A stretch of DNA of 40,972 nt from NCBI GenBank assembly GCA_949285145.1, contig CASDXQ010000009.1, positions 1 through 40,972 on the forward strand. Direction: 5' to 3'. Position 1 is the stretch's first letter. Each line of letters begins with the position of its first letter. Source of the stretch: an uncultured Spirochaetales bacterium (GTDB lineage: Bacteria > Spirochaetota > Spirochaetia > Sphaerochaetales > Sphaerochaetaceae). Positions 32,309 to 40,457 of this stretch are shown here, one piece after another. A program made the translations under genes and the position numbers. Under the pieces are notes generated by a model, which had not been told where the DNA came from, made no database searches, and was given only the letters and a program-made list of their open reading frames with translations.

Positions 32309-32482
32309 GTAAAAGTTTGTTCTCATTTTTGCAATACAGCATAACCCCTTGCATGACAACAAATTAAATTTCATTGTCTACTTTTAAAATATGAAAGAAA
32401 AATATAGCAATATCCGCTTTGACTTCATTGACAGAAACAGGGGGACTATCATAAAACGCAGATTCTAAAAAAGAGGTGTTTT

Positions 32483-33109
32483 ATGAAAAAATTTATTACT
32501 CTGCTGCTGGTATCATTCCTCCTGATGACAAATGTTTTTGCCGGAGGATTTGCCGGGGTCAATGCCGGTCCTTCCTTTGACATCTATACGATGAAGTATG
32601 AAGGTATGAGCGAAAGAAGTGACACTTTTATGGACAGCGGTGTCGCTTTTGACCTTTACTCTACATTCTTTTTCGGTGAGAAAGAGAATATAGGTCTGGG
32701 AATAAAACTCGGAGCAGATGCGAATATCTCAACAAGTTATGACGGGCATGATGTTTCCAATGACTTTGCTGAAACAGATTTCACTCCGGCTGTGACCTTC
32801 CAGTACAGAATCGGACTTACGGACTCCATCGATCTCCTTCTCGGTGCCGGTCTTGAATATGCATACCATGGAAAAAGCTCATCCGGAGACGGCTATTTTG
32901 AGTCTTACAGCTTCCACAGTTTCGCTGTGAGTGCCAATACCGACTTTGCATTCAGATTTGGTCATTTCGGTATTCTTGCCGGTGTGAATCTCGGTGTGCC
33001 GTTCATGACTATTGTCAACTCATCATATGGCGGTCACTCGGACAGTATGAACATAGGCAAGCTTGGTGTTCAGGTTACACCTCATGCAGGTGTTTTCTAC
33101 TGCTGGTGA
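32483..33109 (+). CDS. outer-membrane beta-barrel-like protein
   Basis: A 208-residue exported protein. The signal peptide is residues 1-20 (MKK, hydrophobic core, cleavage near VFA-GG). Alternating strands with aromatic girdles follow (VAFDLYSTFFFGEKENIGLGIKLG, quoted as DLYSTFFFGE and NIGLGIKLGAD; FTPAVTFQYRIGL; FAFRFGHFGILAGVNLG). It ends ...HAGVFYCW, an aromatic end fitting BamA substrates. AAGAGGTG at 32470-32477 precedes the ATG. Upstream, TTGACA at 32428-32433 with CATAAA at 32450-32455 (spacer 16) is a possible promoter. It resembles the other small barrel at 25060-25674 only in kind. Function unknown. A hairpin follows the stop. Confidence 0.78.
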   Translation: MKKFITLLLVSFLLMTNVFAGGFAGVNAGPSFDIYTMKYEGMSERSDTFMDSGVAFDLYSTFFFGEKENIGLGIKLGADANISTSYDGHDVSNDFAETDFTPAVTFQYRIGLTDSIDLLLGAGLEYAYHGKSSSGDGYFESYSFHSFAVSANTDFAFRFGHFGILAGVNLGVPFMTIVNSSYGGHSDSMNIGKLGVQVTPHAGVFYCW

Positions 33110-33141
33110 TTTTTTAGTAACCGATATTATCAGCATCGATG

Positions 33142-33171
33142 AGAAGGCTGCGGCATTTCATGCAGCCTTCT
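33142..33171. terminator. hairpin between convergent genes
   Basis: AGAAGGCTGC (33142-33151) pairs with GCAGCCTTCT (33162-33171) around a 10-base loop. It lies between the barrel gene and the convergent AraC-type gene. There is no long T run, so it may be a factor-aided or RNA-stabilising stem. Confidence 0.5.
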
Positions 33172-33187
33172 GTCATATATGCTCACA

Positions 33188-35314
33188 TCAGCTTTCCTTT
33201 TTCCTGCTTTCCGCATATTGCTTAGGTGTTGTGCCCATATATTTGTCGAATACGCGGATGAAGGAGTTGCTTGATGAGAAACCCACTTCGCTTGCAAGCT
33301 GGGTTATCCTTATCTCCGGATTCTCATCAATTATTCTCTGGGCCTCGTTTATCCTGAAACGGTTGAGATAGTTCTTGAAATTCTCCCCGCTCAGACGGTT
33401 GAACACTTCAGAACAGTATTTGGGACTCAGGTTGAATTCTTCAGACAGGTCGATCAGCTGGATGTTCTCGCTATAATGGGCCTGAATATACTTTTTCATC
33501 TCATCTACAAGATAGTCGTAACGTTCGGCATTTTCCCTGTTCTTCCTTTCTATGTAATCCGAAAGCAGCGCCCTCAGCTCCCTGATCGCCACAGCCGGTT
33601 TCTGGTTGTCCCTGAGGGCTTTCCAGTTCACATAACCGTCACTGTCTTCCTTCATTTCCTGGAATATCCTCATGATTGTGGATACGAGTGCGGATGAGAA
33701 GCGCTCGAATTCCTTTTCCGTGAGTATCCTTTCGGGAGCTGTATTGTCTTTTACTATCGCATCGAAAATGTCAAGGGTGTTCACTGACGCACTCAGTGCG
33801 GCATTGATCAGCTTCCTCTCCTCGCTGATCGGGTAGTGCATCAGACCGGTGCTGTCGCTTATGTCATCTTCAGTCATGATGATCTTATCCTGAAGAATAT
33901 AGCGGCAGTCCATGATGTTAAGTGCATTCTGATACAGTCCCTTTATACCCGTCCAGCCTTCACACGGTCTGGTGATCGCAGCCTGAAGTCCCGCTTCAGC
34001 ATCGATTGCCGTGAATTCCTTCAGTGTTCTGTACAGCGTGCTGTAACATTCCTCCTCGTTTCCCGATTTGTAGATAAGCACGGAAAAACCGCTGTCGGTT
34101 ATGATGAAGTGCAGGTGCTTTACTTTTCTCGCCATCGAGTTGAAAGTGAGATTCACTGTCGCCTGCCTGCTGTCCGGAAGACTGTCAGATGAGAGAATGC
34201 TCAGGCAGAAGAAGGCTGAAATGTCATCTTCCGCGCGGTACAGCGAATCCTGACCTCTGAGATATGAACGGTATTTCTGTATGTCGGTCGCATTCTGAAG
34301 TTCCAGGCTCATTGTTATGAGTTTCTTCGAAATCTGATCGGCTTCCTGGCATTTTGCGATTATGGTGTCAAACTCATTCCCGCTTGTTTCCTTTTCATCC
34401 GCACTTGCAATGGTTTCGTATGCCTCCTTCACGGGTTTGTACAGCCTGCCTGAAACCTTCAGGAAGACAAAAAGGCATGTAAGTATGATGCACGGTATGA
34501 AAATCAGCATGAAAATGAACGGAGAGATCATTGTTGTGCTGTGGCCATAGACAGCACTGAAGTCAAAATATGAATAGCTTTCCTTTCTCAGTGACATGTT
34601 GTCCACAGTCAGCCTCCCGTCCTGCAGCATATGGAGGCTGAGATTTCCCAGTTTTTTCTCAACCTGCTCGAAAGGAGTGTAGATACGTCCGCTTGAAGTG
34701 TCGATGAAGGCATACTGTATGCCGCTTTCAAGCGGGAAAGAAAGATAGGACAGCGAGATCGTGCAGTAGAAGATGAGTGTCTTTTCGCCCAGATAGCGTT
34801 TTGCAGACAGAAGAAGTGTTGAATAGTCGGGTGTGACAGATACCGATGCGTCATCATCGGGAAGACTTCTCAGTCCCGGAGTGACATAAGAGAGAAAATC
34901 TTTCTTGCTGTATGTACCGCCGGATGTTATGACGAAGGAATCCCTGTCATCGCTCGTTATGGCGATATTGAAGGTGTCGGAATTGAAAACCGGCGATCTC
35001 CTGACAAGTTCCTGATATGAAAGAAGCCCCTGATAATAGTAGTCCGAGCTTCCAACATCTGAATAAAGCCAGTCGAGGACACATTCGCAGGTTGAAAGGT
35101 AGTCGATTGTATTGCTGATTTCCCTTATGCGCGATGAAATCATGTATGACGAGACATCTTCCAGAGATTCATTTGCATGCATTGTCGATGTCACTATATT
35201 CCTTTCGGCCAGGAAGCCTGCTGTTATGGCGATGGCTGAAACAAGAATAGCCGTAGCTATGAAAACCGAACTGAGCTGTGCATGGTAAGTCTTTAGTCTC
35301 CCTTTCTCTCGCAT
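33188..35314 (-). CDS. membrane-bound AraC-family transcriptional regulator
   Basis: A 708-residue sensor-regulator. Membrane helix 1 (about 14-37) is followed by an extracytoplasmic sensing segment of about 225 residues, membrane helix 2 (about 263-287), a linker with a degenerate cyclase-like region, then a C-terminal AraC/XylS domain (about 600-705). The two HTH units are IQLIDLSEEFNLSPKYCSEVFNRL and IRITQLASEVGFSSSNSFIRVFDKYMG, quoted as LSEEFNLSPKYCSEVF and ASEVGFSSSNSFIRVF, with the end TPKQYAESR. This is the YesN/YtdP-like single-protein design that senses a periplasmic sugar and activates the adjacent LplB/YtcP-type operon. It diverges from that operon across 183 bases, so it is very likely its regulator. 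Its own promoter starts transcription at the ATG. Confidence 0.9.
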   Translation of the reverse strand: MREKGRLKTYHAQLSSVFIATAILVSAIAITAGFLAERNIVTSTMHANESLEDVSSYMISSRIREISNTIDYLSTCECVLDWLYSDVGSSDYYYQGLLSYQELVRRSPVFNSDTFNIAITSDDRDSFVITSGGTYSKKDFLSYVTPGLRSLPDDDASVSVTPDYSTLLLSAKRYLGEKTLIFYCTISLSYLSFPLESGIQYAFIDTSSGRIYTPFEQVEKKLGNLSLHMLQDGRLTVDNMSLRKESYSYFDFSAVYGHSTTMISPFIFMLIFIPCIILTCLFVFLKVSGRLYKPVKEAYETIASADEKETSGNEFDTIIAKCQEADQISKKLITMSLELQNATDIQKYRSYLRGQDSLYRAEDDISAFFCLSILSSDSLPDSRQATVNLTFNSMARKVKHLHFIITDSGFSVLIYKSGNEEECYSTLYRTLKEFTAIDAEAGLQAAITRPCEGWTGIKGLYQNALNIMDCRYILQDKIIMTEDDISDSTGLMHYPISEERKLINAALSASVNTLDIFDAIVKDNTAPERILTEKEFERFSSALVSTIMRIFQEMKEDSDGYVNWKALRDNQKPAVAIRELRALLSDYIERKNRENAERYDYLVDEMKKYIQAHYSENIQLIDLSEEFNLSPKYCSEVFNRLSGENFKNYLNRFRINEAQRIIDENPEIRITQLASEVGFSSSNSFIRVFDKYMGTTPKQYAESRKKES

Positions 35315-35320
35315 TCCTTA

Positions 35321-35349
35321 ATTCTATACTGAGGCGTGAAAGTTTTCAA
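35321..35349 (-). promoter_or_regulatory. leaderless promoter of the AraC-type regulator
   Basis: TTGAAA (35349-35344) and TAGAAT (35326-35321) with a 17-base spacer on the minus strand. The predicted +1 is the A of the ATG at 35314. The AAGGA just before the ATG has no spacing and cannot act as a ribosome-binding site. Confidence 0.55.
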
Positions 35350-35371
35350 ACGTGAAAATCATATGCGGAAA

Positions 35372-35408
35372 AATGGAAAAAATTCCGGTTTGTTCCGAAA
35401 TTTCCATT
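35372..35408. promoter_or_regulatory. candidate operator dyad in the AraC/transport intergenic region
   Basis: AATGGAAA (35372-35379) and TTTCCATT (35401-35408) are perfect inverted arms, with an inner, imperfect AATTCCGG/CCGAAATT. A second small dyad, ATCATC/GATGAT, lies at 35426-35445. Both sit between the divergent regulator and permease genes, where an AraC operator is expected. Direct repeats, which AraC proteins often use, were not evident. Confidence 0.4.
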
Positions 35409-35497
35409 TCTCGAGAATTTTGCAGATCATCTGAAAATTGATGATTTTGTTATCAGAAAAGTGGCTTTAAGCTGGAAACACACATGAGGAGGTAAGA

Positions 35498-36445
35498 ATG
35501 AGTCTGAGAAAATCGAATCAGGAAATCCAGCTTAAGGCCCACAAGAGTCTGAACAAGCGTTTCCTCTCCTGCTGGCAGCTTCTCATACTGCTGGCACCGG
35601 GACTCATATGGTATCTTATGTTCTGCTATAAACCGATGATCGGTCTGCGGATGGCTTTCTATGACTACAATATTTTCCGTGGTTTTGAAGGAAGCACATT
35701 TGTCGGTTTTGAGAACTTCAAGATTTACATGCAGGGGCCGGATTTCTGGAGAACCATCAAGAATACGCTCATGATTGCAATCTGGCAGATGGTCATCTGC
35801 TTCCCGGCACCGATCCTGCTTGCAATCATAGTAACGGAAATGAAAGGCAAGGTGATCAAGAAAACGCTGCAGACAGCAACGTTCCTGCCGTACTTCATCT
35901 CAACTGTCGTTGTCTGCGGTATGGTCGTCAACTTCCTTTCTCCCTCAACGGGAATCATCAACAAGTTCATCGAGCTTTTCGGAGGAGATGCCACATACTT
36001 CATGGTTTATCCCCAGTATTTCAGACCGATATATACAATAATGACGCTGTGGCAGACTGCTGGCTTCAATGCTGTTGTATATATCGCTGCACTGATGGGC
36101 ATCGATCCGGAACTGTATGAAGCGGCTCTTGTCGACGGTGCCGGACGTTTCCAGAGAATATGGCATATCACGCTTCCGGGCATCATCCCGACAGTCGTTA
36201 CGATGTTCGTCATGAATATCGGCAAGATGGTCAAGGTCGGCTATGAGTCAATCCTCCTGCTGTATCAGCCTTCAACATACTCGACAGCGGATGTCATCAG
36301 CACATACTCCTTCCGTATGGGTATCCAGAACGGAGATTACGGCATTGCAACGGCGGCAGGCCTCTTCGAGGCTGTAATTGCACTCATCCTTGTTGTCTTT
36401 GCCAACAAGCTGTCCAAGCGTCTGACAGAGACGTCATTGTGGTAA
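35498..36445 (+). CDS. ABC sugar transporter permease, LplB type
   Basis: A 315-residue inner-membrane permease (CUT1 family, COG4209/LplB), with about six helices and a charged N-terminus. The EAA loop that docks the ATPase reads YEAALVDGAGRFQRIWHITLPGI (near residue 208; quoted in part as EAALVDGAGRFQRIWHITLP). PGLIWYLMFCYKPMIGLRMAFYDYN at the start is typical of LplB (quoted as LIWYLMFCYKPMIGLRMAFY). GAGGAGGTAAG at 35486-35496 gives a strong start. It is the first gene of the operon with the second permease, binding protein, sulfatase and GH88 enzyme. Confidence 0.93.
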   Translation: MSLRKSNQEIQLKAHKSLNKRFLSCWQLLILLAPGLIWYLMFCYKPMIGLRMAFYDYNIFRGFEGSTFVGFENFKIYMQGPDFWRTIKNTLMIAIWQMVICFPAPILLAIIVTEMKGKVIKKTLQTATFLPYFISTVVVCGMVVNFLSPSTGIINKFIELFGGDATYFMVYPQYFRPIYTIMTLWQTAGFNAVVYIAALMGIDPELYEAALVDGAGRFQRIWHITLPGIIPTVVTMFVMNIGKMVKVGYESILLLYQPSTYSTADVISTYSFRMGIQNGDYGIATAAGLFEAVIALILVVFANKLSKRLTETSLW

Positions 36446-36464
36446 GCAAAGGAGGTCTGAATAA

Positions 36465-37382
36465 ATGAAACATGCAGTAAATACAAAAGACAAAGGCGGG
36501 TCAATCGCCAAAATCGAAAGCAGGGGAGAGAAAATATTCGATATCTCGGTGAAGATACTCGGCGTAGTCCTCATCTTCCTCTGTCTTTATCCGATATATT
36601 ACGTATTCATTGCTTCCATCAGCCGCCCTCTGTATGTTGAGAACGGACAGGTTATGTTCACACCCGTCCTCGCAACACTGGAAAGCTACAGGGAGGCATT
36701 CCAGACACCGTGGCTGTGGACCAGCTTCGGCAACTCCATTTTCTATACATTGTGCGGTGTCATGGTCAATATGTTCTTTTCCACCACGATGGCATATGCG
36801 CTTTCAAGGCCAAGGCTCATCTTCAGGAAATTCTTCACGCTGCTTGCCGTTTTCACCATGTGGTTCAGTGCAGGCATCATACCGATGTACATGACGTTCA
36901 GGGATTTCGATCTCCTAGACACGAGAATCGCCATCATATTCGGCTTCTCGATCAGCACGTACAATATGATCATCCTGAAGAGTTTCTTCGAACAGGTGCC
37001 TGCATCACTGGAGGAAGCGGCATTCATAGACGGTGCAAGTGATTTCAGGATCTTCGCCCAGGTCTATCTGCCGCTGTCAAAGCCGTCATTGGCTACAGTT
37101 GCGCTTTTCTATGCAGTCAACAGATGGAACGGATATTTCTGGCCGATGAACCTGCTGACAAGCGATGAGAAAGTGCCTCTTCAGGTTCTTCTCAAGAAGC
37201 TTCTTGTCGACAGAACGGCAAATGAGATGGAAAGCGCCATCATCACGGCACAGTCCCTCACATCCCAGACAACGGTCATTTATGCACTCATCATCCTTGC
37301 TATCATTCCGATGGCGATTGCATATCCGTTCATACAGAAGTATTTCAAGTCAGGTATCACGCTTGGCGCTAACAAAGGTTAA
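36465..37382 (+). CDS. ABC sugar transporter permease, YtcP type
   Basis: A 305-residue partner permease (COG0395, YtcP/ThuG-like), with about six membrane helices. Its EAA loop is LEEAAFIDGASDFRIFAQVYLPL (near residue 183; core EEAAFIDGASDFRIF). The signature PLYVENGQVMFTP after the first helix belongs to LplC/YtcP. AAGGAGG at 36449-36455 precedes the ATG, 19 bases after the first permease. With it this forms the channel for an oligosaccharide. No ATPase gene is present in the cluster, so a shared MsmK-like ATPase encoded elsewhere must energise it. Confidence 0.93.
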   Translation: MKHAVNTKDKGGSIAKIESRGEKIFDISVKILGVVLIFLCLYPIYYVFIASISRPLYVENGQVMFTPVLATLESYREAFQTPWLWTSFGNSIFYTLCGVMVNMFFSTTMAYALSRPRLIFRKFFTLLAVFTMWFSAGIIPMYMTFRDFDLLDTRIAIIFGFSISTYNMIILKSFFEQVPASLEEAAFIDGASDFRIFAQVYLPLSKPSLATVALFYAVNRWNGYFWPMNLLTSDEKVPLQVLLKKLLVDRTANEMESAIITAQSLTSQTTVIYALIILAIIPMAIAYPFIQKYFKSGITLGANKG

Positions 37383-37402
37383 TTTTTAAAAGGAGATAAA
37401 AC

Positions 37403-39016
37403 ATGAAAAAAGCATTGATTGTACTTTTTGCTCTTTTTGCATGTGCCTTGCCCCTTATGGCAGGCGGCAGCGGCGAGACGACAACATCTGCATCGGTGGC
37501 AGAAGCAAGACCGACGCTGAATGAAGATGGAACTTTCCACCTTCCGATTACAGATGAGAAGACCACATTCACAATCTTCCTCAATTTCAACAACATGCCG
37601 TTTGACCCGAACTGGGCTGTCTGGCAGGAACTTGAGAAACGCACAAACATCCGTTTTGAAAGTGTCATAAGCCAGTCAAACTCCAATGAGGATGAGGCAT
37701 TCAACCTGATGCTCAGCTCCGGCAACCTCGCTGATGTCATCGGTTATGTAAGTGCTGCAGATCTTGAGTCTCTCGGCCGTGACGGCGGTCTTATTCCTCT
37801 CAATGACCTCATTGATGAGTATGCACCTCATATCAAGGCTCTGATGGAAGAGGATCCTGCATTTGCCCAGTATGCGACAAGTACGGACGGAAACATTTAC
37901 TTCATTCCAAAAAACCAGACAATGAACAATGCCGAGTTCTGGTTCATCCGCCAGGACTGGCTTGACAAGCTCGGTCTTGAGGTCCCGACAACAGTTGATG
38001 AGCTTTATGAAGTTCTCACGGCATTCCGCAATGAGGATCCCAACGGGAACGGACTCAAGGACGAAATTCCTCTCTTCGACCGTGCCGGCTGGAAGATGCC
38101 TGATGAATACCTTTACCTCTGGGATACTTCAATTGAGTTCTATGTACGTGATGGAAAGGTCACATACGAACCTCTTGAAGAGAACTTCAAGACAGGTGTG
38201 CGCAATCTCGTGAAGTGGTATCAGGAAGGGCTTATTGATCCTGAAATCTTCACACGCGGACCGAAGGGAAGAGATACTCTTCTTGCAGCAAACCTCGGAG
38301 GTATGACACATGACTGGATCAGTGCCGTTGACTACAACACGAAACTTACTTCCGATATTCCCGGCTTCAAGATGGTCGGTATCGCTCCTCCTGCAGACCA
38401 GAACGGTGTAGTGAAGGAGAGAACAATGAGATATCCTGGTGTCGGCTGGGGAATTTCATCACAGTGTGAAGATCCTGTCACCGTGATCAAGTTCATGGAT
38501 TATCTCTTCACGGAAGAAGGCAGCAACCTCATGAACTGGGGTATCGAAGGTGTCAGCTATTATGTTGACGAGGACGGTCAGAAACAGTTCTATGATACAG
38601 TTCTCAACAGCGATCAGACTCCTGTCGGATACCTGAGAAGCATAGGCGCTCTGTACAGAGTCGGTATGAACCAGACAGGTGAGTACGAGATTGTTTCCAC
38701 AAACGATGAAGGAAGAGCTGTCATTGAGCTTTATGAAGCACATCCTGAATGGTATGACCAGAGCCAGCCTCCGTTTGCTGACGGTGAGCTAGACATGAAG
38801 TACTTCCCTGAAGATGAGACGAGGTACGAGAGAATCATGGGCCAGATCCAGCCGTATGTGGAAGAGAAGCTTCAGAGCTGGATTCTCGGAACAAGCAACT
38901 TCGATGCCGATTATGATGCTTTCATCAAGGAACTTCACACCCGCGGTATCGATGAGGCTATCGAGATCAACCAGAGAGCTTACGATTTCTATATCGAAAG
39001 CAGTCAGAATATCTGA
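37403..39016 (+). CDS. extracellular solute-binding protein (LplA/oligosaccharide type)
   Basis: A 537-residue binding protein that captures an oligosaccharide for the two permeases. The signal peptide is residues 1-20. Cleavage after ALPLMA would leave GGSGETTTSASV, the Gly/Ser/Thr linker usual for spirochaete binding proteins. A Cys14 inside the hydrophobic core could also form a lipobox, so lipidation is uncertain. Family blocks are FNMPFDPNWAVWQELEKRTNI (quoted as DPNWAVWQELEKRTNI), NLADVIGYVSAADL, GGLIPLNDLIDEYAPHI and WFIRQDWLDKLGLEVPTTVDELYEVL (quoted as RQDWLDKLGLEVPTTVDELY). Asp-rich EDPNGNGLKDEIP resembles a calcium-binding loop seen in glycosaminoglycan binding proteins. AAAGGAG at 37390-37396 sets the start. 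Confidence 0.92.
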   Translation: MKKALIVLFALFACALPLMAGGSGETTTSASVAEARPTLNEDGTFHLPITDEKTTFTIFLNFNNMPFDPNWAVWQELEKRTNIRFESVISQSNSNEDEAFNLMLSSGNLADVIGYVSAADLESLGRDGGLIPLNDLIDEYAPHIKALMEEDPAFAQYATSTDGNIYFIPKNQTMNNAEFWFIRQDWLDKLGLEVPTTVDELYEVLTAFRNEDPNGNGLKDEIPLFDRAGWKMPDEYLYLWDTSIEFYVRDGKVTYEPLEENFKTGVRNLVKWYQEGLIDPEIFTRGPKGRDTLLAANLGGMTHDWISAVDYNTKLTSDIPGFKMVGIAPPADQNGVVKERTMRYPGVGWGISSQCEDPVTVIKFMDYLFTEEGSNLMNWGIEGVSYYVDEDGQKQFYDTVLNSDQTPVGYLRSIGALYRVGMNQTGEYEIVSTNDEGRAVIELYEAHPEWYDQSQPPFADGELDMKYFPEDETRYERIMGQIQPYVEEKLQSWILGTSNFDADYDAFIKELHTRGIDEAIEINQRAYDFYIESSQNI

Positions 39017-39036
39017 CAATAATATCAGACGGAAAA

Positions 39037-39058
39037 GAGGGGTGCTCAGGCGCCCCTC
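39037..39058 (+). promoter_or_regulatory. intercistronic stem between binding-protein and sulfatase genes
   Basis: GAGGGGTGC (39037-39045) pairs with GCGCCCCTC (39050-39058), one G-U pair, with a TCAG tetraloop. No T run follows; TGTGAGGAGG, the sulfatase ribosome-binding site, comes straight after. It is a likely 3'-end protector that keeps binding-protein mRNA more abundant than the distal genes, or a weak terminator. Confidence 0.5.
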
Positions 39059-39075
39059 CCTGTGAGGAGGACAAT

Positions 39076-40446
39076 ATGGGAAGGAAAAAGAACCTGATTT
39101 ATGTATTTGCAGATCAGTGGCGCTATCATGCAATGGGCTGCAGCGGGGAGGATCACGTCAATACTCCTGCGATGGATGAGTTCGCCAGTGACAGCGTTTT
39201 CTGCAATAACGCTCTTTCAACTTACCCATTGTGTTCTCCTCACAGAGCCGCATTGCTGACGGGAAAGAATCCGCTGTCTCTCGGCATGTGGACAAATTGC
39301 AAGATAGGTCTTAATGAGAATGTGATGCTCTATCCTCAGGAGGTGGCGATATCCGATGTGCTTCATGAGGAAGGCTATCTGACAGGATATGTGGGCAAGT
39401 GGCATCTTGATGCAAGCGAGATGAATTTTTTTCCGTCCCCTGAATCAGGTGCCGTGGAATGGGATGCCTACACTCCGCCCGGAGAAAGACGGCATAATTT
39501 TGACTACTGGTATTCATATGGTGCGATGAACAGTCACATGCATCCTCATTACTGGCACGACAGCAGCAGAATGATAAACATAAACCGGTGGTCCGCCGAA
39601 CATGATACGGATGTTTTCATAAAATATCTTGAAAGCGTGAAGGGAGAGGATCGTCCGGTTCTCGCATTCCTTTCATGGAATCCTCCCCATCCCCCCTATA
39701 CCGATATAGACGACAGAAGAAAGGCGCTTTACACGGAAGATCATGCATTCCGTCCAAATGTGCCTGAAGCGTGGAGAAGTGATAAGGATTATCTTGAGAA
39801 ACGGCATGATTATTTTGCAGCAGTTGCAGGACTCGACGAGCAGTTCGCACGTCTTGTCACTTATTTGAAGGACAGCGGAATGTATGACAATTCCATCATT
39901 GTCCTTTCAGGTGACCATGGGGATATGATGGGTTCTCATGGCCTGTACGGAAAGAATGTATGGTATGAGGAGTCTCTGAGGATTCCTCTTGTGATCCACG
40001 ATCCGGATTTAGGCAGCGGATGCAGCAACTCAATCATAATGAGCGAGGATCAGATGCCGACGCTTCTTGATCTCATGGGAGTGAAGATCCCTTCCACTGT
40101 GAACGGGATAAGTCATGCATCCTCTCTTCTCTCGCAGCAGAGCGGCAGAGAGTATTCATATCATATGATGATACCCGGAATGCCAGAGCAGGTGATGCCT
40201 TACAGAAAGAGGGGTCTTGATAACCGCTGCTTCGGCTGGAGATGCATCAGGACGGGCAGACAGAAGTATGTCATCGACAGCGGCACTGTTCCCGGTTCTG
40301 AAGTGAAAAGGTATCTTTATGACCTTGAAAAAGATCCTTATGAGATGAATCCGCTTGAGCTGTCTTCCTCTGATGTGCAGGCTCAGCATTTTGATTCGCT
40401 TATAAAAGAGAACAAGAGTCTTCATAACGATATTTTCCTTATATGA
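39076..40446 (+). CDS. S1-family sulfatase with Cys-type formylglycine site
   Basis: A 456-residue sulfatase of the arylsulfatase/S1 fold, which removes sulfate esters from carbohydrates. The formylglycine motif is PLCSPHRAALLTG, with Cys53 (CxPxR) to be oxidised by an anaerobic (anSME) or FGE-type maturase. The metal set is VFADQWR near residue 10 and LSGDHGDMMGSHGLYGK near 280, with KWHL near 104. There is no signal peptide, so it acts in the cytoplasm, after import. GAGGAGG at 39064-39070 gives the start. It lies between the transporter genes and a GH88 hydrolase, a combination that points to sulfated uronate-containing oligosaccharides. Which sulfate position it takes is not deducible. 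Confidence 0.9.
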   Translation: MGRKKNLIYVFADQWRYHAMGCSGEDHVNTPAMDEFASDSVFCNNALSTYPLCSPHRAALLTGKNPLSLGMWTNCKIGLNENVMLYPQEVAISDVLHEEGYLTGYVGKWHLDASEMNFFPSPESGAVEWDAYTPPGERRHNFDYWYSYGAMNSHMHPHYWHDSSRMININRWSAEHDTDVFIKYLESVKGEDRPVLAFLSWNPPHPPYTDIDDRRKALYTEDHAFRPNVPEAWRSDKDYLEKRHDYFAAVAGLDEQFARLVTYLKDSGMYDNSIIVLSGDHGDMMGSHGLYGKNVWYEESLRIPLVIHDPDLGSGCSNSIIMSEDQMPTLLDLMGVKIPSTVNGISHASSLLSQQSGREYSYHMMIPGMPEQVMPYRKRGLDNRCFGWRCIRTGRQKYVIDSGTVPGSEVKRYLYDLEKDPYEMNPLELSSSDVQAQHFDSLIKENKSLHNDIFLI

Positions 40447-40457
40447 CGGAGTGAGAA

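Noticed and set aside
32309-32482. Right end of the IS3-type element
   Set aside because: No terminal inverted repeat or target duplication could be matched because the left end is missing.
35372-35408. Transcription terminator for the regulator or permease gene
   Set aside because: It lies upstream of both genes, has a loose inner stem and no T run; an operator role is more plausible.
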